From the NCBI GenBank assembly GCA_012727535.1, contig JAAYGU010000069.1:1-64000 (forward strand): DNA of 64,000 nt, given 5' to 3'. The DNA comes from Bacillota bacterium. GTDB lineage: Bacteria; Bacillota; UBA4882; UBA10575. Position numbers and translations under genes: made by a program. Shown here one piece after another: positions 6,946 through 16,284 of the stretch. How positions within the stretch are numbered: position 1 is the first letter of the stretch; each line of letters opens with the position of its first letter. A model generated the notes under the pieces. That model did not search any database. It was not told where the DNA came from and saw only the letters and a program-made list of their open reading frames with translations.

Positions 6946-9198
6946 ATGAGTAATTACTCTAACGATCGTAATTATGAAGAAAGCCGCTTAACAAGTGTGT
7001 TGACGGAAGTACAACGCCAATTAACGGAAAAAGTACAGTTCTTAAGTAAATTACAGGAAGACTTGCGTAGTGAACGGAAGACGGTGTGGGAGGAGGGACC
7101 CCGCCTCGTCACCAGTTTCGAAGCTGCGGTTAACCTATCCCAGCAGGTTAACCAGTTACGCCACTCCGAAATGGCCATGGCTAATACAAGGCGTTTGGTG
7201 TGGAAACTCCAAAAAATGCTGGTTTCACCTTATTTCGCGCGGATTGATTTCCGTGAAACCGGTGCGACCCAACCCGAACAGATCTATATCGGGATCAGTT
7301 CTTTGTTTAAAGCCGATGGGGAGCCCCTGGTTTACGACTGGCGTACCCCCATTGCCAGCCTGTTTTATGATTTTGAATTAGGAGCTGCTTACTACCAGTG
7401 CCAGGCCGGTAAGATCACCGGTGACCTCACCCTCAAACGGCAGTTTAAGATTGAAAACGGTCGCATAATTTATATGCTCGACAGCAATTTGAAGATCGAT
7501 GATGAGATTCTGCAAGAGCTTTTAAGTCAACAGACCGATGAAAAGATGCGGACCATCGTCACGAGTATTCAAAGGGAACAAAATCAGGTCATCAGAGATG
7601 ATCAGCATCAGGTCCTTTTGGTCCAGGGTCCCGCCGGCAGCGGTAAAACTTCAATTGCGCTGCACCGTGCGGCTTATTACTTATACAAAGAGCGGGATTC
7701 GCTCAGCAGTGAAAATATACTGATCTTCTCCCCCAACCGCCTATTCACCGATTATATCAGCAATGTCCTTCCCGAACTGGGGGAAGATCCTGTGACCAGT
7801 ATCACTTTTCAGGATTTAACGAAGAAGCGATTACCGCCCAATCTAATGGTCGAGGATTTTTACACTCAACTGGAGACCCTCTTTTCCACCACCACAACAC
7901 AGACAGACCGCTTCCGGGCAGAAAACATTTATTTTAAATCATCTCCAGAGTTCACCGCCCTGCTCGAGCGCTATATCCAGTATTTATCAACGCACGGGCC
8001 AGCTTTTAATGATCTTAAATTTCTGGGCAAAGTCGTCCTTAGTAAAGAACAACTCCGGAAACTCTTTCTGCATGATTATGCTTACCTGCCCCTCAAAAGA
8101 AGGATGAGTCAGATCCAGCGTCGTGCTTTCTTCCTACTTCGGCCGCTGGCAAAAGCCCGAATGAAATATTACCGGAAAATACTGGCCAATGACCGGAGTA
8201 TTGTGACGGAAAAAGAGCTAAAAGCCCGTAGCCGTTTGGCGGCCAGACAGGACCTGCTTCCCGCCTGGCAAGAGATCCGTTCCTGGAAGGTCGACACTTT
8301 TAATCTTTATAAGAGACTGTTCGCCCAGGACAAGCTCTGGCAGAAAATAGCCGACGGGATCGTGTTGCCGCCCTCCATTGACCAGATCAGAAGGGACACC
8401 CTGTACGCTCTGGAGCAGGAAAAGCTGCGCGCGGAGGAGCTGGCCGCCTACCTTTATTTCCAAGGAAAGATCGAGGGCTTTCCCTCTTCCCGGCAGATTA
8501 AACACGTGATTATTGATGAAGCACAAGATTATACCCTGCTCCATTATAAGGTCTTCAATGAACTGTTCCCAACAGCCACCTTTACCATTCTCGGCGATCA
8601 CAACCAAGCGATCCATCCCTGGCAATATCCAACAACCTTTACGGAGATAAGGGCGGTCTTTAGCCAACGCTCCTCCAAACTCTTTACTTTAAATAAAAGC
8701 TACCGCGCGACCAGGGAATTAACTGCATTTACCAATCAGCTTTTGCCACCCGAGAAGCAGGCAGAGTTTATTAACCGACCCGGGCGGCCGCCGCTAGTAG
8801 TCAGGGTTAATGATGCCAAACGGCTACCGGCAGCCATTGCCGACAAGATCCGGAGTTTACAGGCTGAAGGGAGCGGTTCGCTCGCAGTGATCACTAAAAC
8901 TGCCCGGCAAGCCTGGTTACTATACCAGCAGATCAAAGAGTCGGTTGCGATCCGTTTAATCAGCAAAGATGAGCAAAATTTTACGCGTGGTAACGTAATC
9001 ATCCCTTCCTACCTGGCTAAAGGGTTGGAGTTTGATACTGTGCTCATCGAGGCCAGTCAGTATCGGGAAGATGAGGCGCTCATTTTTTACATGGCTTGTA
9101 CCAGAGCGCTCCATCGCCTGCTCCTCTTTGTCCCTGATTCTTCTTCCTTGCTTGCTAAAATCGACCCTCAACTATACCGGCAAGAAGTTTACTCTTAA
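6946..9198 (+). CDS. helD: HelD-like superfamily I helicase (RNA polymerase recycling)
   Basis: 750-residue UvrD/Rep-type ATPase of the HelD group. HelD binds stalled RNA polymerase and releases it from nucleic acid using ATP. The sequence has an N-terminal coiled-coil arm (about 1-70, QRQLTEKVQFLSKLQEDL), Walker A GPAGSGKTS near residues 228-236, Walker B HVIIDEAQDYTLLHY near 520-532, a motif III GDHNQAIHPW, and late helicase motifs with KGLEFDTVLIE and YMACTRALHRLLL. The length matches the Bacillus protein. AAGGAGG lies 7 bases before the ATG. It appears monocistronic with its own promoter. Confidence 0.88.
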   Translation: MSNYSNDRNYEESRLTSVLTEVQRQLTEKVQFLSKLQEDLRSERKTVWEEGPRLVTSFEAAVNLSQQVNQLRHSEMAMANTRRLVWKLQKMLVSPYFARIDFRETGATQPEQIYIGISSLFKADGEPLVYDWRTPIASLFYDFELGAAYYQCQAGKITGDLTLKRQFKIENGRIIYMLDSNLKIDDEILQELLSQQTDEKMRTIVTSIQREQNQVIRDDQHQVLLVQGPAGSGKTSIALHRAAYYLYKERDSLSSENILIFSPNRLFTDYISNVLPELGEDPVTSITFQDLTKKRLPPNLMVEDFYTQLETLFSTTTTQTDRFRAENIYFKSSPEFTALLERYIQYLSTHGPAFNDLKFLGKVVLSKEQLRKLFLHDYAYLPLKRRMSQIQRRAFFLLRPLAKARMKYYRKILANDRSIVTEKELKARSRLAARQDLLPAWQEIRSWKVDTFNLYKRLFAQDKLWQKIADGIVLPPSIDQIRRDTLYALEQEKLRAEELAAYLYFQGKIEGFPSSRQIKHVIIDEAQDYTLLHYKVFNELFPTATFTILGDHNQAIHPWQYPTTFTEIRAVFSQRSSKLFTLNKSYRATRELTAFTNQLLPPEKQAEFINRPGRPPLVVRVNDAKRLPAAIADKIRSLQAEGSGSLAVITKTARQAWLLYQQIKESVAIRLISKDEQNFTRGNVIIPSYLAKGLEFDTVLIEASQYREDEALIFYMACTRALHRLLLFVPDSSSLLAKIDPQLYRQEVYS

Positions 9199-9280
9199 AA
9201 AAGGATTAAATTTATCCGCAAGCCTGGTCATACGGGTAAAAGCGGCGAAATAATCATATTTACACAAAGGAGTGGCCCGC

Positions 9281-10591
9281 ATGGTTAAACAAACGGAATT
9301 TGCTGTTCAACCCCCTATTGTTCTCCTGCCTTCCGCTGGGATCGATTGGCAAAAATGGTCGGTGATCGCCTGCGACCAGTACACATCAAACCGGGAATAC
9401 TGGGAGGAAGTCCGGCGCTTTGTTGGTGATCATCCTTCCACCCTCAACTTGATCCTCCCTGAAGTATACCTGGAAGATCCGGACGTAGAAAAACGTCTCC
9501 AGCAGATCAAAGCCACGATGGACGACTATCTCCAAACCAAGCTCTTAACTCCACTGGCGCCCGGTTATATCTTAATTGACCGCCAAACCCCCCACGTACC
9601 TTCACGTAAAGGGTTACTCGCGGCCATTGATCTAGAGCAATATGACTATCGTCCCGGAGCGAAGAGCCTGATTCGTTCCACGGAGGAGACCATTGCCGAG
9701 CGCCTCCCCGCGCGGATTAAAATCCGGCAAGGCGGCGCGCTTGAATTACCCCATATTCTGCTTTTGCTTGATGATCCGGACCAAACGGTGATTGAACCCT
9801 TATTCCAACAACGGGGGAATTCACCAAAAATCTATGACTTTGACCTCATGATGCAGAGCGGCCATTTGACCGGTTATCACCTCACCTCACCCGAGCTAAG
9901 CACGCAGCTCCACCAGGCTTTAGCCAACCTAGCCGACCCAACGACCTGCCACCAAAAATACGGGATTGAGGGTGAATCTCTCCTGCTGGCGGTGGGTGAT
10001 GGTAACCATTCGTTAGCCACGGCCTAAGCCTGCTGGGAAGAGATTAAAAGTAAGACGGCCAACCCAGCGGAGATCGCAAGCCACCCGGCCCGCTATTGTA
10101 TGGTGGAGATCATTAACCTGTATGATGAAGGTTTATCTTTCCACCCGATCCACCGGGTCCTGTTTAAAGTTGATCCCGCCGACTTCTTCGCCGCTTTACA
10201 AGCTTACTACGATTGCCAGATCGAGTATTCTCCGGCGCTTTCCGCAGAAACGCCGCCGGGAACACACTGTTTCTCCTTTGTCACCAACACCGCTTCTGGG
10301 AGAGTGATCATTCATAACCCCCGTACCAACCTTGTGGTGGGCAGCCTACAAAAATTCGTCGATCAGTATTTGGCCGACCACTCGGAAGCCAAAATAGATT
10401 ATGTCCATGGCGACGCGGAAGCCGCAACACTCGGCCAGCAACCGGGTAATATCGGTCTCTTGCTCCCCGCCATGGACAAGCACGAACTCTTTAAAACCGT
10501 CATCCTGGACGGGGCTTTGCCGCGCAAAACCTTTTCCTTGGGAGAGGCTGATGAAAAACGTTTCTATCTCGAAGCGCGGAAAATTCTATAA
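9281..10591 (+). pseudogene. DUF1015 family protein, interrupted by an in-frame TAA
   Basis: The reading frame encodes a DUF1015 protein (about 436 residues, the usual length), but a single TAA at 10025-10027 splits it after GDGNHSLATA. Immediately after the stop the same frame continues ACWEEIK and stays open to 10591, with family-typical sequence throughout (HPIHRVLFKV, DYVHGDAE). One base change (for example AAA to TAA at a Lys codon) explains this. It could be a fresh pseudogene, a sequencing error or read-through. The ATG at 9281 has AAAGGAG 8 bases upstream. In many anaerobes DUF1015 genes lie near serine/phosphoglycerate genes; that link is not visible here. Confidence 0.85.
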
Positions 10592-10668
10592 GCGGAGAGT
10601 CGTTCTCCCCGGCCACCTCTAATCGCCACCCCGGAGATTAAAGAACAAAAGCTCTGATTAAAACTGAA

Positions 10669-10749
10669 AAACCACCGCCGGTCTCCCCCTTGGTGTAAAA
10701 TCCGACTTTGGAGGTTTACACTTACGGAGGAAATACCGGGCGGTGGTTT
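10669..10749. terminator. Long three-tier hairpin between convergent genes
   Basis: The outer stem pairs AAACCACCGCCGG (10669-10681) with CCGGGCGGTGGTTT (10736-10749), with one bulge. Inside it GTGTAAA (10693-10699) pairs with TTTACAC (10715-10721), and TCC (10701-10703) with GGA (10710-10712). It sits between the DUF1015 reading frame and guaB, which converge. On the minus strand it is followed by five T, so termination of guaB is likely. It is more elaborate than a simple terminator. Confidence 0.6.
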
Positions 10750-10776
10750 GTTGATCAGTCTGCCGGTCCTCTGGAC

Positions 10777-12285
10777 TTAAGAGAAATCTAACTCCTCTTC
10801 TTTTTTGAGGATCACATCATGGGCGCCCCCCTCACGGAGGGTGAGCGGGGAGACAAGGGTTAACCGGGCTTTGGCCTGCAATTCGGGAATGGTTAACGCC
10901 CCGCAGTTACACATCGTCGATTTGATCTTCGCCAGGGAGATCTCTAAGTTATCTTTAAGTTTACCGGCATAGGGGACATAAGAATCAACCCCCTCTTCAA
11001 AGGCCAACTGGTCTTCACCCCCCAAGTCGTAGCGGGCCCAGTTACGCGCTTTATTCGATCCTTCTCCCCAGTATTCCTTAACATAGTTCATCCCCCGCCG
11101 GATCTTCGGGGAGGGGCTTTCATCAAACCGGGCAAAATACCGACCCAACATGATAAACTCGGCCCCCATCGCCAAGGCGAGAACCATATGGTAGTCATGG
11201 ACAATTCCACCATCGGAACAGAGCGGAATATACTCTCCGGTCCGTTTATAATATTCATCTCTGGCTTTCGCCACCTCAATGACGGCTGTGGCTTGTCCGC
11301 GCCCGATCCCTTTTTGTTCCCTGGTCACACAGATCGAGCCGCCACCAATGCCCACTTTGATAAAGTCGGCCCCTGCTTCCGCCAGGTATAAAAAGGCCTC
11401 CTCATCAACGACATTACCCCCGCCTACTTTGACCTCTCCTTTATACTTTTCTTTTATATATTGGATCGTCTCGTATTGCCATTCCGTAAATCCGTCAGAG
11501 GAATCAACACAGAGCAGATCCACACCCGCTTCGACCAGAGCGGGAACTCTTTCCCGATAATCCCGGGTGTTTATCCCGGCGCCAACCACCAGCCGCTTTT
11601 GTGAATCAAGTAATTCTAATGGGTTTTCTTTATGAGCGGTATAATCTTTGCGAAAAACTAAATATCTTAAATTCTGGTGTTGGTCGATGATTGGTAAACA
11701 ATTCAGTTTGTGTTCCCAAATCAAGTCGTTGGCTTCGGATAAAGTAATTCCTTCCTGTCCGTAAACCATTTCGGAAAAAGGGGTCATGAAATCCTTAACT
11801 TTTGTCTCAAGCGGGGTCCGTCCTCGCCGGTAGTCCCTACTGGTCACAATCCCGACTAATTTTCCGTTGGCCGTCCCATCCTCGGTGATGGCAATGGTCG
11901 AATGTCCGGTCCGTTCAGTAAGGGCGAGTACATCCCGGAGGGTATGATCCGGCCGTAAATTGGAGTCACTCGGAACGAAACCAGCCTTGTAGCTTTTAAC
12001 CTTACGGACCATCTCCGCCTGGTCCTCGATCGGCTGCGAGGCGTAGATAAAAGAGATCCCGCCGGATCTCGCCAGTTCTATGGCCATTCGATGATCGGAA
12101 ACCGCCTGCATAATCGCTGAGGCAAGCGGAATGTTCAGATATAAAGCGGAAGTCTCCCCTGCTTTATACCGGACGATCGGTGTCCGCAGGCTGACTTTAT
12201 CCGGAGTACAATCTTTGGTTGTTAAGTTCGGCAGTAGTAAATACTCACTGAAGGTTCTACTCGGTTCATTATAATAAAAGGCCAT
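10777..12285 (-). CDS. guaB: IMP dehydrogenase
   Basis: Oxidises IMP to XMP with NAD, the committed step of GMP synthesis. The TIM barrel contains the active-site loop [15 protein letters not shown] with the catalytic Cys near residue 318 and the phosphate-binding [13 protein letters not shown] segment. Two CBS domains are inserted at about residues 90-215 ([42 protein letters not shown]). The open frame starts at 12324, but AGGGGG sits just before the ATG at 12285, giving 502 residues ([12 protein letters not shown]). It is a single gene, with the long hairpin downstream. Confidence 0.93.
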   Translation of the reverse strand: MAFYYNEPSRTFSEYLLLPNLTTKDCTPDKVSLRTPIVRYKAGETSALYLNIPLASAIMQAVSDHRMAIELARSGGISFIYASQPIEDQAEMVRKVKSYKAGFVPSDSNLRPDHTLRDVLALTERTGHSTIAITEDGTANGKLVGIVTSRDYRRGRTPLETKVKDFMTPFSEMVYGQEGITLSEANDLIWEHKLNCLPIIDQHQNLRYLVFRKDYTAHKENPLELLDSQKRLVVGAGINTRDYRERVPALVEAGVDLLCVDSSDGFTEWQYETIQYIKEKYKGEVKVGGGNVVDEEAFLYLAEAGADFIKVGIGGGSICVTREQKGIGRGQATAVIEVAKARDEYYKRTGEYIPLCSDGGIVHDYHMVLALAMGAEFIMLGRYFARFDESPSPKIRRGMNYVKEYWGEGSNKARNWARYDLGGEDQLAFEEGVDSYVPYAGKLKDNLEISLAKIKSTMCNCGALTIPELQAKARLTLVSPLTLREGGAHDVILKKEEELDFS

Positions 12286-12421
12286 TTTTAACCCCCTATT
12301 CAACTTGGCGCTAAATTTTTTCAATTATAAAGTAGTTTTCCTGCAATGTCAAGGGTCCGCGGATTAATAATCCATGAATAATATCCCCCTTAATCTCTTT
12401 TCTAATTTCCGAGGAAGTGCC

Positions 12422-12594
12422 GTGCAACTACAAATTCTTTGACTGATCTTGTCGGCGGTTTAATCAAAGTCAGAGCTAGGATAACACGTCCTTTCGCCGG
12501 TCAAATAAAAGAAGCGTTATTACGGTCTCTGCTGAGGAAAGAAGTTACGGAATTAACTGAATATCAAGGACAGGCCGGGGAATATTACTTATGA
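12422..12594 (+). pseudogene. Small ORF upstream of ypeB, probably frameshifted
   Basis: GAGGAAG precedes a GTG at 12422 that is read for only six codons (VQLQIL) before TGA. Shifting the frame by -1 at the CTTTG opens a 51-codon frame, LTDLVGGLIKVRARITRPF and onwards, ending EYYL with a TGA at 12592-12594. This frame has natural-looking codon use. Its stop overlaps an ATG of the ypeB frame as ATGA. I do not recognise the product. It may be a short gene with a one-base deletion, a sequencing error, or chance. The rest of the 12286-12632 gap shows nothing else. Confidence 0.3.
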
Positions 12595-12632
12595 AATGCC
12601 TCTATTTTATGCATGAAAGGAAGGTAAAAAGA

Positions 12633-14072
12633 TTGGCGGAAGAAGAAAAAAGAAGCGGCTACGCTTTTGAAAGGTTTACCATCCCCCTGCTGGCCATCGC
12701 CCTGGTGGCCTCCCTGGCGTGGGGTTACAGCCAATACCGGAGCCGACGGGGATGGGAAATTAGAGCGGAAAACCAATACAATCGCTCTTTTTCCGAATTA
12801 TCTACCCATGTTGGTGAATTGGAAACGCAACTGGGGAAAATAATGGTTTCTAATTCCCGTCCTTATTTAGTAAAGAGCCTCACCGACATTTGGCGCCAGG
12901 CTTACCTTTCCCAAGAGGACATTGGCCAGTTGCCCCTTTCCAACGTTGAATTAACCAGGACGAAAGAGTTTTTAGCAAAAGTAGGAGCTTTCTCCCACAG
13001 TCTGGCCGTCCGCTTGAACCAAGCAGGAGAGCAGGAGTCCGGACCCGAAGAAGGCATCACCCAGTATCTTTCGGAGAAAGACCGGCAGACTCTAAAGGGG
13101 TTACATCAACAAGCCCGGTACCTCTCTGAACAACTTGTCAACCTCCAAGAAGAGATGCTCGAAGCCGGCGAAAAATGGTCCCGTGTTGACCGGCTCGCTA
13201 CTACTTCGATGGTTACCGATGTGTCGAAACGGTTGGAAACCAATAAGATTACCAAAGGTTTTATGATGATGGAGGATGGTTTTAAACGCCTGCCCGAACC
13301 GGAAATGGAAGGGAATCTCATTAGCTTCCAACCAACCCCCAAGGGAATCACCGGTCGAGAGGTCAGTATGGAACAGGCACGGGAAATCGCCCATGATTTT
13401 ATTGATAAGGGCACAACCCGTTATCAGGTTACCTATGACGAACAGATTAAAGGCGACTACCCCCTTTATCTCTTCAACATCGTCCCTCAAAATGAAGCAG
13501 AGCGCCAACGCCGGGCGCGCAACAAACCCAGCATCGCAGTGACGGTGAAAGGCGGCCATGTCGCCTGGATGCTAAAAGAACGAGATGTCGAAGAAAGTAA
13601 GCTCTCGCTGGAGGAGGCCAAAGAGAAGGCCCAAACATATCTGGCGGAGCGCAACTACCAAGGGATGACGCCAGTAGGCGCGGAAGAATACCGGAATATC
13701 GCCCTGGTCTCCCTTTGTCCACGAGTTCAGCAAACCATCATTTACCCGGAGATGATCAAGGTTCAAGTCGCATTGGATAACGGTGAAGTAATGGGCGTCG
13801 AGACTATGCCCTACTTGACCTTCCATGATCCGAACCGACAACTCTCCACCCCCCGCTTTAGTGAAGCAGAGATCCGGAAGCGACTGAATAAAGATCTGAA
13901 AGTAGAGCAAATCCAGCCGGCAGTGATCCTTAATGATCGCTACCAAGAGGTTTTAACCTACGAATGCACCGGGACTTTAGACCAAGACCGCTACCGTGTA
14001 TACATTAATGCCACCACCGGGGAAGAGGAACGGATTCAACGGATCGATGCCCACGGCGTCGAGATTAAATAA
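12633..14072 (+). CDS. ypeB: Spore germination protein YpeB
   Basis: YpeB family protein. In spores it stabilises, and is needed for, the cortex-lytic enzyme SleB. One N-terminal membrane anchor (FTIPLLAIALVASLAWGYS) is followed by a helical region (about 30-215) and PepSY-type repeats, seen as GREVSMEQAREIAHDFI, KLSLEEAKEKAQTYL and RFSEAEIRKRLNKDL. The frame extends back to 12591, but AAAGGAAGG lies 8 bases before the TTG at 12633 and gives the expected short cytoplasmic tail. sleB, the usual partner immediately upstream, is not in this window. The gene indicates an endospore former. Confidence 0.87.
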   Translation: MAEEEKRSGYAFERFTIPLLAIALVASLAWGYSQYRSRRGWEIRAENQYNRSFSELSTHVGELETQLGKIMVSNSRPYLVKSLTDIWRQAYLSQEDIGQLPLSNVELTRTKEFLAKVGAFSHSLAVRLNQAGEQESGPEEGITQYLSEKDRQTLKGLHQQARYLSEQLVNLQEEMLEAGEKWSRVDRLATTSMVTDVSKRLETNKITKGFMMMEDGFKRLPEPEMEGNLISFQPTPKGITGREVSMEQAREIAHDFIDKGTTRYQVTYDEQIKGDYPLYLFNIVPQNEAERQRRARNKPSIAVTVKGGHVAWMLKERDVEESKLSLEEAKEKAQTYLAERNYQGMTPVGAEEYRNIALVSLCPRVQQTIIYPEMIKVQVALDNGEVMGVETMPYLTFHDPNRQLSTPRFSEAEIRKRLNKDLKVEQIQPAVILNDRYQEVLTYECTGTLDQDRYRVYINATTGEEERIQRIDAHGVEIK

Positions 14073-14093
14073 CTACACAAAAACAGTTAAAGC

Positions 14094-14120
14094 AAAAACC
14101 GGCTTAACGCCGGTTTTTTT
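14094..14120 (+). terminator. Terminator of ypeB
   Basis: AAAAACCGGC-TTAAC-GCCGGTTTTTTT is a classic stem-loop with a T-run, 22 bases after the stop. Confidence 0.88.
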
Positions 14121-14183
14121 CTTAATTTTCTTTTAAATTAGCCGATATTGTAGTGTTATAGTTATCTTTCAGGAGGTGCAAAC

Positions 14184-14552
14184 TTGAGCCATCAAATCTT
14201 ATTAGTAGACGACGCACAGATTATCCGTTTGATGCTGACCAGAATCCTCGCCGCCGGTGGCTATCAGATCGCCGGTGAAGCCGCCAATGGATACGAAGCA
14301 ATCGCACAATACAAAAAGCTCCATCCTGATCTGGTGACCATGGATATCACCATGCCCGATATGTCCGGTATCGAAGCCGTACGGGCCATCAAAGAATACG
14401 ATCCGGAAGCAAAAATCATCATCTGCTCCGCCCTCGGGCATAAATTCCTCATTCAGGAGGCGATCGAAGCCGGAGCGGACAATTTCATCACTAAACCTTT
14501 CCAACCGGAACAAGTCCTCGCGGTCGTCTCCGCCGCTTTAGCTCAAAAGTAA
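14184..14552 (+). CDS. cheY: CheY-like single-domain response regulator
   Basis: 122-residue receiver domain without an output domain. The acidic pocket is D9-D10 (LLVDDAQ), the phosphoacceptor is D54 (TMDITMPDMSG), the switch Ser is S82 (IICSALG) and the conserved Lys is K104 (ITKPFQPEQV). This pattern is close to CheY of Bacillota, which acts on the flagellar motor. No histidine kinase or chemotaxis gene is nearby, so the partner cannot be named from context. The start is TTG with AGGAGG 8 bases upstream. Confidence 0.82.
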   Translation: MSHQILLVDDAQIIRLMLTRILAAGGYQIAGEAANGYEAIAQYKKLHPDLVTMDITMPDMSGIEAVRAIKEYDPEAKIIICSALGHKFLIQEAIEAGADNFITKPFQPEQVLAVVSAALAQK

Positions 14553-14560
14553 CGAGCGAT

Positions 14561-15001
14561 TCATTTCTTAAGCAAAAGGAAAGCGCCGCTGACCATCAGG
14601 ACCACTCCGATCGCTTTGGCGACAGTAAAAGGAAGAGTTTCCTGGTTAAAAAGGCCAAAATGATCAATAAGATAGGCCGTCAGCAGCTGGAAAAAGATGA
14701 TCCCGGTGGTCGCATTACCTACTCCCAGCCGAGGAATGGAGACCGCCACCGTATAAGTGATCGCTACTCCAATCGGACCGCCTAACCAATAGTAAAGGGG
14801 GACCGACGATAACTGACTAAACAGGGATTCTCCTCGGAAGCAGAGCAAGAGTAAACTGCCTGCGGTTAAGGCACCCAATAATTGCACGCTGAACGTCGCT
14901 GGTAACAACCCTAATTTTTCCCCCAGAAAAGAGTTTAAGCTTCCCTGTACCGCCATCAAGGCACCAGCTAAACCAGCAATCAGTAAGTAAAGCAAGTTCA
15001 A
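14561..15001 (-). CDS. DMT-superfamily YdcZ-type membrane protein
   Basis: 146-residue protein with about five hydrophobic helices, matching the short DMT_YdcZ (DUF606) family of drug/metabolite transporters. Family-like segments are GLAGALMAVQGSLNSFLGEKLG, PLYYWLGGPIGVAITY and KAIGVVLMVSGAFLL. These short proteins usually work as pairs or dimers in the inner membrane; the substrate is unknown. The start appears to be TTG at 15001 behind a modest AAAGG. It converges with cheY and is divergent from the ZIP transporter. Confidence 0.75.
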   Translation of the reverse strand: MNLLYLLIAGLAGALMAVQGSLNSFLGEKLGLLPATFSVQLLGALTAGSLLLLCFRGESLFSQLSSVPLYYWLGGPIGVAITYTVAVSIPRLGVGNATTGIIFFQLLTAYLIDHFGLFNQETLPFTVAKAIGVVLMVSGAFLLLKK

Positions 15002-15105
15002 ACCATACTCAACCTTTCTACCAAATCTTAGTTTTTATCTTCCCCGACTCGCTAAAGGCATATCCGGTGATTAGCTTTGAATAAGATGGAAACCGGGGGA
15101 GAGCA

Positions 15106-15837
15106 ATGGGGATGATTCTGGTAGCATCACTCCTGGGTTTACTGGTCGGGGTCAGTGGAGCCGGTCTGGGCGGTCTAGTAGCAATCTTTGTTCCCCGGAT
15201 CACCAAACAGCAACAAAGCCTCCTGATCGGGTTCTCCGGCGGTATTATGTTGGGGGTGGTTGGTTGGGACTTACTCCCCGAAGCATGGGGGCTTGACCCA
15301 AGCTATGGGTTTGGCGGTTTATTGGCGGGAGCCCTTTTTATTCTCTGCTTGCGCCGCTTCTATCAAACACCTACCCAGGAGGATACACATCGGTTTTCGC
15401 AAGCCGGAATCCTGCTCGGCGTAGGAATGGCTTTGCATAACTTCCCAGAAGGAATCGCCGTCGGCACAACTTTTACCAATGATCCTCTCTCGAAGCTTTG
15501 GTGGAAACTATCATTATTAATGGCTGTTCATAATATTCCGGAAGGTCTGACCGTCGCCACTACCCTACGCCTGGGGAAGACCGGCTGGGATAAGATTATC
15601 CTGGCTTTAATCCTGGCTGAAGTACCGATGTGCCTCGGCGCTCTCTGTGGCGGAGTGCTTGGGGTTGTTACCACCCCCTGGACCGCCTCTGCCCTTGGTT
15701 TTGCCGGCGGAGCCATGCTGATTTTGGTCGGAACCGAACTGCTACCTTTAGCCTGGCTTTTAGCGAGAGGAGCTTCAACCATCACCGGCCTGGCTGCGGG
15801 GATAGGAATAGCCTGGCTCCTCACTATATTGCTCTAA
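15106..15837 (+). CDS. ZIP family divalent metal transporter
   Basis: 243-residue membrane protein with about eight helices. It carries the two ZIP signature metal sites, HNFPEG at about 111-116 and HNIPEG at about 142-147. ZIP proteins move Zn, Fe or Mn into the cytoplasm. The loop between helices 3 and 4 is short (QTPTQEDTHRFSQ) and less His-rich than in eukaryotic members. It resembles the GufA/ZupT branch. GGGGAGAG precedes the ATG. It is encoded singly. Confidence 0.87.
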   Translation: MGMILVASLLGLLVGVSGAGLGGLVAIFVPRITKQQQSLLIGFSGGIMLGVVGWDLLPEAWGLDPSYGFGGLLAGALFILCLRRFYQTPTQEDTHRFSQAGILLGVGMALHNFPEGIAVGTTFTNDPLSKLWWKLSLLMAVHNIPEGLTVATTLRLGKTGWDKIILALILAEVPMCLGALCGGVLGVVTTPWTASALGFAGGAMLILVGTELLPLAWLLARGASTITGLAAGIGIAWLLTILL

Positions 15838-16042
15838 TAATACCGACTCCGTTAAGACCAGCGCCGCCAGCTCCTTTTCTGTACTCATCAAGCTTATTAT
15901 CCTGTCCTGATGGCCCACCATCAACTTGGATACAACGAAAACCTCCCGTTTGAGTCGCTTCACCAGACCCCAGCGGCAGAAACGAAAATTGCATAAACCT
16001 TCATGCTCTGGGAAAAATACAGAAAAAGGAGGTATTTAATGT

Positions 16043-16273
16043 ATGGCTAAAAGTAACGTTGATGTTAAATGTTATGTGGATAGTTGCCACTATTGGGGCC
16101 AGAACAATCTCTGCCAGGCGGATATGATCGAAGTCGATAACCAATTCGTCGGCGACCAGAGCATGGAGATCGGCAGCTTAGGCGATGCTCAGAATGAAGC
16201 GAAAACCTCCAAGGAAACCTATTGCCGAACCTTCAAACCCAAAAGCTGGGAGGAAAATGTTAACCGCCCGTAA
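16043..16273 (+). CDS. DUF1540 domain protein
   Basis: 76-residue protein with the DUF1540 cysteine pattern: C at VKCYVDSCHYW, at NNLCQAD and at TYCRTF, which may bind metal. DUF1540 proteins are common in spore-forming Bacillota; their function is unknown. AAAAGGAGG lies 12 bases upstream of the ATG at 16043. An earlier ATG at 16039 is in another frame and stops at once. The stop codon falls in the loop of the downstream terminator. Confidence 0.85.
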   Translation: MAKSNVDVKCYVDSCHYWGQNNLCQADMIEVDNQFVGDQSMEIGSLGDAQNEAKTSKETYCRTFKPKSWEENVNRP

Positions 16274-16284
16274 TCGGGCGGTTC
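16262..16284. terminator. Bidirectional terminator overlapping the DUF1540 stop codon
   Basis: AACCGCCCG-TAAT-CGGGCGGTT is a perfect 9-bp stem, and the DUF1540 TAA stop is in its loop. It also lies just past the end of the convergent M15 peptidase gene. Confidence 0.75.

Noticed and set aside
13101-13559. Long minus-strand frames inside ypeB, gyrA and other genes
   Set aside because: They are complementary shadows of genes with strong family motifs and have no start signals.
15775-15963. Minus-strand 62-codon frame overlapping the end of the ZIP gene
   Set aside because: Its GTG has no ribosome binding site, it overlaps a well-supported gene, and it matches no family I know, including Spo0E.
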